Positions 43,946 to 52,039 of a stretch of DNA of 59,679 nucleotides are shown here, in pieces; the first letter of the stretch is position 1, and each line of letters begins with the position of its first letter. This stretch comes from Azospirillum sp. TSH64 (GTDB lineage: Bacteria; Pseudomonadota; Alphaproteobacteria; Azospirillales; Azospirillaceae). Location of the stretch: contig NZ_LGQW01000015.1 of assembly GCF_003116035.1 (NCBI RefSeq), positions 4,905,762 through 4,965,440 on the forward strand, in the 5' to 3' direction. The position numbers and the translations under genes were made by a program. The notes below the pieces were generated by a model. That model was given only the letters and a program-made list of their open reading frames with translations, searched no databases and had not been told where the DNA came from.

Positions 43946-44143
43946 ATGTCGCTCTCCATCTCCCAGTCGTCGATGATCCGCGGCGCCGACGGTCGCCTGT
44001 ATGCCGTGTCCGCTCAGGGCGTCACGGAAATCGCCGAGATCCAGGCCTCCACCGCCCGGAATCTGGTCCGCTCAGGTGACCGCAGCACCTTCGATGCCGC
44101 CGATCACGAGGCCGGCCGCTTCAGCATCACCCCGGGCGCCTGA
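43946..44143 (+). CDS. 65-residue protein before ycaO-tfuA; candidate modification substrate
   Basis: A small protein (starts MSLSISQSSMIRGADGRLYA, ends GRFSITPGA) with no Cys, no signal peptide and no transmembrane segment. It is rich in Ser, Ala, Gly, Asp and Arg. AGGAG lies 10 bases before the ATG. Its codon use is that of a real high-GC gene. It is not similar to any family I know. Its place 117 bases upstream of a YcaO-TfuA pair, on the same strand and separated by a strong hairpin, is the usual place for a RiPP precursor. With no Cys, thiazole formation is excluded; thioamide or oxazoline chemistry would be possible. It could instead be a regulator or partner protein. Confidence 0.7.
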   Translation: MSLSISQSSMIRGADGRLYAVSAQGVTEIAEIQASTARNLVRSGDRSTFDAADHEAGRFSITPGA

Positions 44144-44169
44144 TCGGAATCCCGGTACCGGTTTTTGGA

Positions 44170-44209
44170 CCGTGGCCACCAGCACCGATGAGGTGCTGAC
44201 CGGCCACGG
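44170..44209 (+). terminator. long hairpin between the small gene and ycaO, possible attenuator
   Basis: An outer 8-bp stem (CCGTGGCC with GGCCACGG) and an inner 7-bp stem (CAGCACC with GGTGCTG, loop GATGA) are separated by small bulges. There is no T-run after it. In this position it could stabilise the upstream mRNA or reduce read-through into ycaO, giving more peptide than enzyme. Confidence 0.55.
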
Positions 44210-44260
44210 ACCCGGGAACAGGAAGCCTCTTCGATTTCCCTCCGCCCCGGATCAGCCGCG

Positions 44261-45532
44261 ATGCCCTTCGATCTGCTCGATATCAAAGCCTCCGTTTCGG
44301 ATGCGGTGAAGGCCCATACGGTCGGCACCCACCGGGTCGTGGCACCCGAACAGACCCTGGCGCGGGTCGCCCCGTTCCTGCCGATCATGGGGATCACCCG
44401 GGTCGCAAACGTCACCGGACTGGATGCCGTCGGCATTCCGGTGGTGATGGTGACGCGGCCGAATTCGCGCTCCATCTCGGTGTCGCAGGGCAAGGGAGTG
44501 ACGCTCGCCGCCGCCAAGGCGTCGGGGGTCATGGAATCGATCGAGAGCTATCACGCCGAACGCATCACCCTGCCGCTGAAGTTCGCCAGCTTCGAAGAGC
44601 TGCGCTGGACCCATCCGGTGGTGGATGTCGACCGCCTGCCCCGGCTGTCGACCGGAAGCTTCAATCCCCACAGCCCCATCCTGTGGATCGAGGGTCAGGA
44701 CCTGCTGAGCGGCGGCCCGAAATGGGTGCCGTTCGAAATGGTCCACCTGAATTTCACCGTGCCGATGGCCCCCGGCCACGGTGCCTTCCTGGCCGGCTCC
44801 AACGGTCTGGCATCCGGCAACCACAAGGTCGAGGCGATCAGCCATGCCGTCACCGAACTGGTGGAGCGCGATGCGACCACCCTGTGGCACCTGCAGGAGC
44901 CCGCTGCCCAGGTCGCGACCCGCATCGACCTGGACAGCATCGACGATCCGGTCTGCCGCTCGCTGATCGACCGCTTCGAGGCGGCCGGCGTCGCCGTCGG
45001 CGTGTGGGAGACCACAAGCGACGTCGGCTTGCCCGCCTTCCTCTGCCGCATCGTCGAACGGGAGGAGCTGCCCCAGCATTCCATCCGCCCGGCCACCGGC
45101 ATGGGCTGCCACGTGGCGCGCGAGATCGCCCTGTCCCGTGCCCTGACCGAGGCGGCGCAGAGCCGCCTGACCTTCATCGCCGGTGCCCGCGACGACATGC
45201 CCCGTGCCGAGTATGAGCGCCACCTCGACCCCGCCCACCATGCCCGCTGGAAGGCGATGATCGTGGAGGGCGCCGGCAGGCGGTCCTTCCACCACTGCCC
45301 GACCGGCGCCGCGCCCACCATCGAGGCCGATCTCGCCCATCAGCTCGACAGGCTGCGCGCCGTCGGCATCGAGGAGGCGGTGGCGGTCGACCTGACCAAG
45401 CCGGAATTCGGCATCCCGGTCGTGCGTGTCGTCGTGCCCGGGCTGGAGGGTGCCGACGAATCCCCCGATTACCTGCTGGGCGAACGCGGCCTGCGCGCTC
45501 TCGGCAGCCAAGCCATGGAGAAGGCGGCATGA
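44261..45532 (+). CDS. ycaO: YcaO-family ATP-dependent backbone-modifying enzyme
   Basis: A 423-residue YcaO-domain protein. These enzymes activate a peptide amide with ATP and, with a TfuA partner, install thioamides; with other partners they form azolines. ATP/Mg motifs are visible: MESIESYHAE at 91-100 and ELVERDA near 199, plus the conserved SNGLASGNHKVEAISHA. The C-terminus ends QAMEKAA and lacks the Pro-rich end of azoline-forming YcaOs. No E1-like or ocin-ThiF partner is present. Its stop overlaps the tfuA start, so YcaO and TfuA are made together. The ribosome site is weak. Confidence 0.92.
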   Translation: MPFDLLDIKASVSDAVKAHTVGTHRVVAPEQTLARVAPFLPIMGITRVANVTGLDAVGIPVVMVTRPNSRSISVSQGKGVTLAAAKASGVMESIESYHAERITLPLKFASFEELRWTHPVVDVDRLPRLSTGSFNPHSPILWIEGQDLLSGGPKWVPFEMVHLNFTVPMAPGHGAFLAGSNGLASGNHKVEAISHAVTELVERDATTLWHLQEPAAQVATRIDLDSIDDPVCRSLIDRFEAAGVAVGVWETTSDVGLPAFLCRIVEREELPQHSIRPATGMGCHVAREIALSRALTEAAQSRLTFIAGARDDMPRAEYERHLDPAHHARWKAMIVEGAGRRSFHHCPTGAAPTIEADLAHQLDRLRAVGIEEAVAVDLTKPEFGIPVVRVVVPGLEGADESPDYLLGERGLRALGSQAMEKAA

Positions 45533-46281
45533 GCGGCATCTATGTCTTCCTAGGCCCCACCCTGCCGCGCGAGGATGCGGCGCTGGAGCTGGACGCCACC
45601 TACCTGCCGCCGGTCGCCCAGGGCGACGTTCTGCGGCTGTGCGCCGAAAAGCCAGCGGCCATCGGCATCATCGACGGCTTTTTCGAAAGCGTGCCGTCGG
45701 TCTGGCACAAGGAAATCCTCTACGCCATCCACGCCGGCATCCCGGTGTTCGGCGCCTCCAGCATGGGCGCCCTGCGCGCGGCGGAACTGTATCCCTTCGG
45801 CATGACCGGCGTCGGCGCCATCTTCGAGGCCTTCCGCGACGGCCGGCTGGAGGACGACGACGAGGTGGCGGTGATCCACGGCCCGGCCGAGTTGGGCTAC
45901 ACCTCCCTGTCGGAGGCGATGGTCAACATCCGCCGCACCCTGTCCGACGCGGTCGCCGACCGGGTGCTGACCGCCGGGACGGCCCTGCGCCTGGAGTCCA
46001 TCGCCAAGGAACTGCCCTACCGCGAGCGCGGCTATGGCCGGATGCTGCGGCTGGGCGGCGACATCGCCCTGCCGGCTTCCGAACTGGCGGCTTTTCGCGG
46101 CTGGCTGCCGCTGGGTCGTTTCGACCAGAAGCGCGAGGACGCCAAGGCGATGCTGCGCGCCATGGCACGCCGGCTGGGCCGCGCGACGAGCGATGATGCG
46201 ACCACCGAAGCCCGTTTCCATTTTGAACACACCGTCCTGTGGGAACGCGCCCTGCGCGATGCGGCGCCGCTCGCGATGTAA
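45529..46281 (+). CDS. tfuA: TfuA-like protein
   Basis: A 250-residue TfuA-family protein. The core domain reads IYVFLGPTLPREDA, IGIIDGFFESVPSVWHKEIL and HAGIPVFGASSMGALRAAEL, the conserved blocks of the family first named from the Rhizobium trifolitoxin locus. In methanogens and in thioviridamide-type clusters, TfuA works with YcaO to make backbone thioamides, probably by helping deliver sulfur. The ATG overlaps the ycaO stop by four bases. The C-terminal third (QKREDAKAMLRAMARRLGRA) is helical and less conserved. No sulfurtransferase gene lies beside it. Confidence 0.92.
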   Translation: MSGIYVFLGPTLPREDAALELDATYLPPVAQGDVLRLCAEKPAAIGIIDGFFESVPSVWHKEILYAIHAGIPVFGASSMGALRAAELYPFGMTGVGAIFEAFRDGRLEDDDEVAVIHGPAELGYTSLSEAMVNIRRTLSDAVADRVLTAGTALRLESIAKELPYRERGYGRMLRLGGDIALPASELAAFRGWLPLGRFDQKREDAKAMLRAMARRLGRATSDDATTEARFHFEHTVLWERALRDAAPLAM

Positions 46282-46358
46282 GCGCGTTTTGGCTAGACTG
46301 ATCGCGCCGGGGTGGCGATGACCGCCAGCCCGGCGCGAAACTGTGTCTGGACGAACGG

Positions 46359-47069
46359 ATGAACGCGCCTGTGGATGTCGCATCGGTGCTGAGGCGCAAC
46401 CGGCTGCTCGGGGAACTCGATCCCGAGCAGATGGCCGAGATGGTGGCTCTGGGCCGCATGGCACGCTTCGATGCCGACCAGATCATCTTCGACAAGGGCG
46501 ACCCGGGCGACAGCCTGTTCGCCGTGCTGAAGGGCCAGATCGCCATCCGCACCTCTTCGGCGGATGGCAAGACCATGCTGCTGAACATCCTGGAAGCCGG
46601 CGATGTCCTGGGTGAGATCGGGCTGATCGACGGCCGGGAACGGACCGCCGCCGCGGTCGCCCTGCGGCCGGTCGAGCTGTTCCGGATCGACCGCGCCGAC
46701 TTCATCCCCTTCCTGGAGCGTCACCCGCGTCTCTGCACCCGCATGATGATCGTCCTTTGCGACCGGCTGCGCTGGGTGTCGGAGAACATCGAGGACGCCG
46801 TGTTCCACGATGTTCCACGCAGGCTCGCGCGCCGGCTGCTGCTGCTGTCGGACAGTTACGGGCAGCCAACCCCCGCCGGTCTGCGGCTGACTTTGCCCCT
46901 GTCCCAGGAAGCATTGGCAAACATGCTGGGCGTCACCCGTGAAATGGTGAACAAGTGTCTTGGCGCCCTGCGCAGGACTGGAACAGTGACATATGCCAAA
47001 GGTTTTATCGTCATCAACGATGTGGCTTTGCTCAAGGACATGGCCGGAGATCCGGAACGCACCCCCTAG
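46359..47069 (+). CDS. Crp/Fnr-family transcriptional regulator
   Basis: A 236-residue regulator. The cyclic-nucleotide-binding beta-roll covers about 17-125 (DPGDSLFAVLKGQIAIRTSS). The phosphate-binding cassette GEIGLIDGRERTAAA retains the Glu (86) and Arg (95) needed for cAMP or cGMP. The winged HTH is at about 155-225, with recognition helix VTREMVNKCLGAL carrying Arg194, Glu195 and Lys199, close to the Arg-Glu-Arg trio with which E. coli CRP reads GTGA. There are no Fnr-type Cys clusters. It lies 77 bases past tfuA and could bind the CRP-like box at 43866. Confidence 0.9.
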   Translation: MNAPVDVASVLRRNRLLGELDPEQMAEMVALGRMARFDADQIIFDKGDPGDSLFAVLKGQIAIRTSSADGKTMLLNILEAGDVLGEIGLIDGRERTAAAVALRPVELFRIDRADFIPFLERHPRLCTRMMIVLCDRLRWVSENIEDAVFHDVPRRLARRLLLLSDSYGQPTPAGLRLTLPLSQEALANMLGVTREMVNKCLGALRRTGTVTYAKGFIVINDVALLKDMAGDPERTP

Positions 47070-47176
47070 GGGGAATCCTTACATGCCTAAAGTTTTGTTC
47101 CCAAAACCGGTTGTGGTCGCGTTATAGTGTTCATGCGTTGGGGGCAATCGCACGGGTAGCACGAGGGCATACGAAC

Positions 47177-47557
47177 ATGTCGAGCGTTGGGGACAGCAAA
47201 TCTCGCATCGATCAATCCACAGGTGCCGCTTCTCTGGCCTCTCGCACGCTGAAATTGTCTGGACGTGACGTTTCGATCCGGCTTGAGCCTTCCTATTGGG
47301 AAGGGCTGGAGGAGATCTGCCGGCGGGAAGTTATGACGGTGGACGAGTTGTGCGACGACGTGCGTGACCGCATGGAGCAGCAGGCCCGCCATTCATCACG
47401 GTCGGGCGTTTCCCTTGCAAATGCCCTGCGCGTGTTCGTTGTCGGCTATTTCCGGCAGGCGGCGACCGAACGCGGTCACGCCCGCGCCGGCCATGGACAG
47501 GGCCGCCCCTTCATCGCGACGCCCTTCGACACGGTTCCGGCCACCAGCGAAACCTGA
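47177..47557 (+). CDS. ribbon-helix-helix domain protein, paralogue of the 43452 gene
   Basis: A 126-residue protein. The RHH_4-like core is LKLSGRDVSIRLEPSYWEGL to NALRVFVVGYFRQ, matching the minus-strand gene at 43452 in order and key residues (RLE, WEGL, RVFV-GYFR). A hydrophilic N-terminal arm and a Gly/Pro-rich tail flank it. GAGGG lies 9 bases before the ATG. The 107-base gap after the Crp gene has lower GC with a TATAGT box at 47123-47128, suggesting its own promoter. The two RHH genes bracket the ycaO-tfuA segment. Confidence 0.78.
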   Translation: MSSVGDSKSRIDQSTGAASLASRTLKLSGRDVSIRLEPSYWEGLEEICRREVMTVDELCDDVRDRMEQQARHSSRSGVSLANALRVFVVGYFRQAATERGHARAGHGQGRPFIATPFDTVPATSET

Positions 47558-47563
47558 AACCGG

Positions 47564-47607
47564 AAAAAAAGCAGCCCCGGAAACGGACCTTTCGATCCGC
47601 TCCCGGG
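47564..47607 (-). terminator. terminator of the 3-hydroxybutyrate operon
   Basis: On the minus strand an imperfect stem (CCCGGGAGCGGATC, GAAA loop, GGTCCGTTTCCGGG) is followed by GCTGC and a run of seven T. It lies 59 bases past the bdhA stop and just beyond the convergent RHH gene. Confidence 0.8.
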
Positions 47608-47665
47608 ACGCTTCGGTGCGCGTCCAGCCCAAGCCGCTTTGGAACCGCTTGGGCCGACGCACCAT

Positions 47666-48454
47666 TTACTGGGCGGTCCAGCCACCATCCATGGTCAGAG
47701 CCGCGCCGCGCATGTTGCCGGCGGCCTCGGAGCACAGGAACACTGCCAGTTCGCCCAGTTGTTCCGGCGTGACGAAGGATTTGGACGGCTGCTTCTCGCT
47801 GAGCAGTTCGCGTCCAGCCTCCTCCACCGACAGGCCACGCGTGGCGGCCAGCGCGTCGATCTGCTTCTGCACCAGCGGCGTCAGCACCCAGCCCGGGCAG
47901 ATGGCATTGCAGGTGATGTTGGTCTCCGCCAGTTCCAGCGCCGTCACCTTGGTCAGGCCGATCACGCCATGCTTGGCGGCGACATAGGCAGACTTGTTGA
48001 CCGAAGCCACCAGCCCATGGACCGAGGCGATGTTGATGACCCGGCCCCAGCCGCGCGCCTTCATGCCCGGCAGAGCGGCGCGGGTGCCGTGGAAGACGGC
48101 CGACAGGTTGATGGCGATCACCGCGTCCCAGCGCTCCACCGGGAAGGTGTCGACCGACGACACATGCTGGATGCCGGCATTGTTGACCAGCACGTCCAGC
48201 CGGCCATAGGCCGCCTCGGTGGCGGCGACCATCGCCTCGATCTCCTCCGGCTTCGACATGTCGGCGCCGTTGTGGGCGACGCGCACACCGAACTCCTTGG
48301 ACAGCGACTGGCACAGCTCGGCGATGTAGCCGGCATCGCCGAAGCCGTTCAGCATCAGGTCGGCGCCCTGGCCCGCCAGTTGCCGTGCGATCCCAAGGCC
48401 GATCCCGCTGGTGGACCCAGTGACGAGCGCAGCCTTCCCCTTCAGATTGGTCAT
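47666..48454 (-). CDS. bdhA: 3-hydroxybutyrate dehydrogenase
   Basis: A 262-residue short-chain dehydrogenase. The NAD motif is TGSTSGIGLGIA, the structural NNAG is in VLVNNAGIQHVSSV, and the catalytic tetrad is seen as Ser in INIASVHGLVAS and YVAAK. The PGWVLTPLVQKQI segment with Gln is typical of D-3-hydroxybutyrate dehydrogenases. It converts 3-hydroxybutyrate to acetoacetate, which the CoA-transferase genes just upstream would activate. It is the last gene of a four-gene operon, six bases after the transferase B subunit. Confidence 0.93.
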   Translation of the reverse strand: MTNLKGKAALVTGSTSGIGLGIARQLAGQGADLMLNGFGDAGYIAELCQSLSKEFGVRVAHNGADMSKPEEIEAMVAATEAAYGRLDVLVNNAGIQHVSSVDTFPVERWDAVIAINLSAVFHGTRAALPGMKARGWGRVINIASVHGLVASVNKSAYVAAKHGVIGLTKVTALELAETNITCNAICPGWVLTPLVQKQIDALAATRGLSVEEAGRELLSEKQPSKSFVTPEQLGELAVFLCSEAAGNMRGAALTMDGGWTAQ

Positions 48455-48460
48455 TCTTCT

Positions 48461-49114
<654 letters not shown>

Positions 49115-49131
49115 GGCTCTCTACTCCCCGA

Positions 49132-49791
49132 TCAGCGCGGCGTTGCGGCGACGATGTAATCGACCAGCACCGACGGCGTCATCACCGTGTCGGGCGGGAT
49201 GCAGCCGACCGGCAGGATGTCTTCGGCCTCGGCGATCACGGTGGCGCCGGCCATCGCCATCAACGGGTTGAAATTGCGGGCGGTCAGCGCGTAGGTCAGG
49301 TTGCCGTACAGGTCGGCCTGCTTGGCGGCGACCAGCGCGAAATCGGCCTTGATCGGCATTTCCAGCAGGTAGGTGACGCCGTCGATCTCGACCGTGCGCT
49401 TGCCCTCCTCCACGATGGTGCCGACGCCGGTGGCGGTCAGAACGCCGCCCAGCCCGACGCCGCCGGCGCGGATGCGCTCGGCCAGCGTGCCTTGCGGCAC
49501 CAGTTCCACCTCGATGGCCCCGGCGATCATCTGCTTCTGCGTCTCGGGGTTCAGGCCGATGTGGCTTGTCACGACGCGACGGACCAGCTTCTCCACCACC
49601 AGCTTGCCCAGGCCGTTGTTGGGCCGGGCGGTGTCGTTGGCGATGATGGTCAGTTCGCGCTTGCCCTGGCGGATCAGTTCGTCCACCAGCCGGTTGGGGC
49701 CGCCGACGGCCATGAAGCCGCCGATCAGCAGGGACGCCCCATCGGGAATGCGCGCGACGGCGTCCTCCAGGGAAATGAGCTTGTTCTTCAT
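49132..49791 (-). CDS. scoA: 3-oxoacid CoA-transferase subunit A
   Basis: A 219-residue CoA-transferase alpha subunit. The family N-terminus with GASLLIGGFMAVGGPNRLVD and the signature region VELVPQGTLAERIRAGGVGL are intact, as is AKQADLYGNLTYALTARNFN. It resembles both ScoA and AtoD. It starts two bases after the permease stop, so transport and activation are co-expressed. Confidence 0.92.
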   Translation of the reverse strand: MKNKLISLEDAVARIPDGASLLIGGFMAVGGPNRLVDELIRQGKRELTIIANDTARPNNGLGKLVVEKLVRRVVTSHIGLNPETQKQMIAGAIEVELVPQGTLAERIRAGGVGLGGVLTATGVGTIVEEGKRTVEIDGVTYLLEMPIKADFALVAAKQADLYGNLTYALTARNFNPLMAMAGATVIAEAEDILPVGCIPPDTVMTPSVLVDYIVAATPR

Positions 49792-49793
49792 GA

Positions 49794-51185
49794 TCAGACG
49801 ATCCCGGTCAGGTAGTAGACGGCGATCACGAAGAAGACCGCCAGCGTCTTGATGCAGGTGACGGCGAAGATGTCGCCGTAGGATTGCCGGTGCGTCAAGC
49901 CGGTGACGCCCAGCAGGGTGATGACGGCGCCGTTGTGCGGCAAGGTGTCCATGCCGCCGCTGGCCATGGAGGCGACGCGGTGCAGCACCTCCATCGGGAT
50001 GCCGGCGGCGTTGGCGGCGGTGATGAACTGGTCGGCCATGGCCGCCAGCGCGATGCTCATGCCGCCCGACGCCGATCCGGTGATGCCGGCCAGCGCGGTG
50101 ACGGTCACCGCCTCGTTCACCAGCGGGTTGGGAATGGCGGCCAGCGCGTCACGGATCACCAGGAAGCCCGGCAGTGCCGCGATCACCGCTCCGAAGCCGT
50201 ATTCGGACGCCGTGTTCATCGAGGCCAGCAGCGAACCGCCGATGGCGGCCTTGGTGCCTTCGGCGAAGCGCTGGGACACCGGCTTCCAGGCGAAGGCCAG
50301 CACCATCAGGATGCCGCAGAGCAGAGCCCCTTCCACCGCCCAGATGCCGGCGACCGAGGACACTTGCGTCACCAGCGGCTTGGCGCCGGGGGTCAGCGCC
50401 ACTTCGCTGGTGGCGCCGTAGACGCTGGGGATCGCCATGGTGAACAGCTTGTTCAGCACGCCGACGGCGACCAGCGGCGACAGCGCCAGGATCGGGTTCG
50501 GCAGCGCCTCGGACGCCACGGCTTCCGGCTCGTTGGTGTGGCCGCTGCCATAGCCCTCGCCGCGCGCGATGGCCGAACGGACGCGCCATTCCAGATACAG
50601 CAGGCCCAGCGTCAGGATGAAGACCGAACCGATCAGACCCAGCCAGGGAGCGGCATAGGCGTCGGTCTTGAAGAAGGTGGTGGGGATGATGTTCTGGATC
50701 TGCGGCGTACCCGGCAGCGCGTCCATGGTGACGGTGAAGGCACCGAGCGCGATCACGCCGGGGATCAGGCGCTTGGGGATGTCGCCCTGCCGGAACATCT
50801 CGGCCGCGAAGGGATAGACGGCGAAGACCACGACGAACAGCGACACGCCACCGTAGGTCAGCAGCAGGCAGACCAGCACGATGGAGGTCACCGCGCGCTC
50901 GCGCCCCACCAGCTTGATCACGGCCGAGACGATCGACTTGGAGAAGCCGGACAGCTCGATCACCTTGCCGAACACCGCGCCCAGCAGGAAGACCGGGAAG
51001 TACAGCTTCACGAAGCCGACCATCTTGTCCATGAACAGGCCGGTGAAGATCGGCGGCACCGCGGACGGGTCGGTCAGCAGCACGGCCCCCAGCGCCGCCA
51101 CCGGCGCGAAGAGGATGACGCTGAAGCCCCGGTAGGCGACCAGCATGAGGAACGCGAGCGCTCCCAGGCAGATCAGGAAACTCAT
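49794..51185 (-). CDS. GntP-family permease, probable 3-hydroxybutyrate or acetoacetate carrier
   Basis: A 463-residue polytopic membrane protein of the GntP family with about 12-13 helices. Family-typical stretches are LLTYGGVSLFVVVFAVYPFA, the DALPGTPQIQNIIPTTFF loop, and GITGSASGGMSIALAAMA near the C-terminus. The ATG at 51185 is preferred because a GGGAG site lies 10 bases upstream and the hydrophobic protein starts there. GntP members carry gluconate, but this one leads the scoA-scoB-bdhA operon, so 3-hydroxybutyrate or acetoacetate is the more likely substrate. Confidence 0.88.
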   Translation of the reverse strand: MSFLICLGALAFLMLVAYRGFSVILFAPVAALGAVLLTDPSAVPPIFTGLFMDKMVGFVKLYFPVFLLGAVFGKVIELSGFSKSIVSAVIKLVGRERAVTSIVLVCLLLTYGGVSLFVVVFAVYPFAAEMFRQGDIPKRLIPGVIALGAFTVTMDALPGTPQIQNIIPTTFFKTDAYAAPWLGLIGSVFILTLGLLYLEWRVRSAIARGEGYGSGHTNEPEAVASEALPNPILALSPLVAVGVLNKLFTMAIPSVYGATSEVALTPGAKPLVTQVSSVAGIWAVEGALLCGILMVLAFAWKPVSQRFAEGTKAAIGGSLLASMNTASEYGFGAVIAALPGFLVIRDALAAIPNPLVNEAVTVTALAGITGSASGGMSIALAAMADQFITAANAAGIPMEVLHRVASMASGGMDTLPHNGAVITLLGVTGLTHRQSYGDIFAVTCIKTLAVFFVIAVYYLTGIV

Positions 51186-51249
51186 TTGGACGGTGCTCCC
51201 TCGGTTATTCTTTTCCGACGCTTGGCGTCTGGAGTGTCGTTTTCGGAAT

Positions 51250-51684
51250 TCACGGATGAAGCAGATTGCGGAGCCGGGCCATGCCGGCGTCGTAGAGGTC
51301 GCGGACAAACCGTTCGGCTTCCGCCTCCGTCCCCTCTTGCGGGTGGGAGGCGTAGGGATGGAAGGTGGCGGTCCAGTGAAGCACGGCCTGCCCCTCCCCA
51401 TCGGCCCGCAGGCGGATTTGCGCCAGCAGGTCGACGACCGGATACGGTCCCTCGATCACCGCATAGGTGTAGGCGTCATCGACCCGGCTGACATGCTCCA
51501 GCCGGTGGACGACCGGCGAGCCGTCGTAAAGCCGCAGGCGCCTGAGCGCGCCCTTTTCCGTCCCGTCCACGGTCATGGAAACCGCGCCGGGATACCATTC
51601 ACCGACAGCGCCATCCCACCGCACCAGCGGCCACACGTGGCGCGCCGGGACAGGCAGAAGGGTTGTGGCGGTGACAAGCGGCAT
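51250..51684 (-). CDS. SRPBCC-family protein
   Basis: A 144-residue single-domain START/Bet v1-like protein: an N-terminal strand VTATTLLPVPARHVWPLVR, a central LYDGSPVVHRLEHVSR and YTYAVIEGPYPVVDL, and a long C-terminal helix (EAEAERFVRDLYDAGMARLR). This is the polyketide cyclase/dehydrase-like SRPBCC layout that binds small hydrophobic ligands. The ATG at 51684 is favoured by GGAAAGAG 8 bases upstream; a longer frame to 51741 exists. The function is unknown. It sits 64 bases upstream of the permease operon and could share its transcript. Confidence 0.82.
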   Translation of the reverse strand: MPLVTATTLLPVPARHVWPLVRWDGAVGEWYPGAVSMTVDGTEKGALRRLRLYDGSPVVHRLEHVSRVDDAYTYAVIEGPYPVVDLLAQIRLRADGEGQAVLHWTATFHPYASHPQEGTEAEAERFVRDLYDAGMARLRNLLHP

Positions 51685-51848
51685 CGCGGCGCTCTTTCCT
51701 GGCAAACCCCGGGACGGGGGTGCATGCATCCTTATCAGCAAGGGTTATGCCAGGGCGGCCTTGACAGGATGTCGCAGGCGAAACCTTTGGAATAGCGGAT
51801 TTTTTGCAGTGCACACTAAAATCGCCTGGGACCGACCTCTCTCTTTTT

Positions 51849-51905
51849 CGAGACTATTGACTGAGGAATCGTCTCGTTTTCAAGATTTTGTCTTCTTTTC
51901 GAGAC
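51849..51905. repeat. CGAGAC inverted and direct repeats in an AT-rich gap
   Basis: CGAGAC at 51849, its inverse GTCTCG at 51871 and another direct copy at 51900, each beside a run of T. They lie in the 355-base gap between the SRPBCC gene and copZ. The gap also holds the CueR-type promoter and no gene that I can support. Confidence 0.5.
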
Positions 51906-51965
51906 ATGGCTTCCAAGCGTGACGATCGGGAGATCAGGTGGTTGAGCGGAGCTGCGGAATGCCGC

Positions 51966-51996
51966 TTGACCTTCCCGTTGCTGGAAGGTGCAGCCT
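51966..51996 (+). promoter_or_regulatory. CueR-type MerR-family promoter of copZ
   Basis: A -35 box TTGACC, a 19-base spacer and a -10 CAGCCT, with the perfect dyad ACCTTCC, seven bases, GGAAGGT at 51969-51989 spanning the spacer. Over-long 19-base spacing with this exact dyad is the hallmark of CueR-controlled copA promoters. No cueR gene is in the window. Confidence 0.88.
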
Positions 51997-52039
51997 TTCC
52001 AGATCATCCGCACACCTTAACTCCCAAGGGAGAAGATCC

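Noticed and set aside
43777..43959. A 60-codon minus-strand frame with Cys residues as an alternative peptide precursor
   Set aside because: It has no ribosome-binding site, lies in the divergent promoter region overlapping the CRP-like box, and points away from ycaO.
46797..46820. Member of the TGGAACA repeat family inside the Crp gene
   Set aside because: GTTCCACGATGTTCCACG encodes the conserved FHDVPRR stretch and is explained by codon choice.
47060..47080. Terminator after the Crp gene (CCCCCTAGGGGG)
   Set aside because: The sequence is a perfect palindrome with no room for a loop and no T-run after it.
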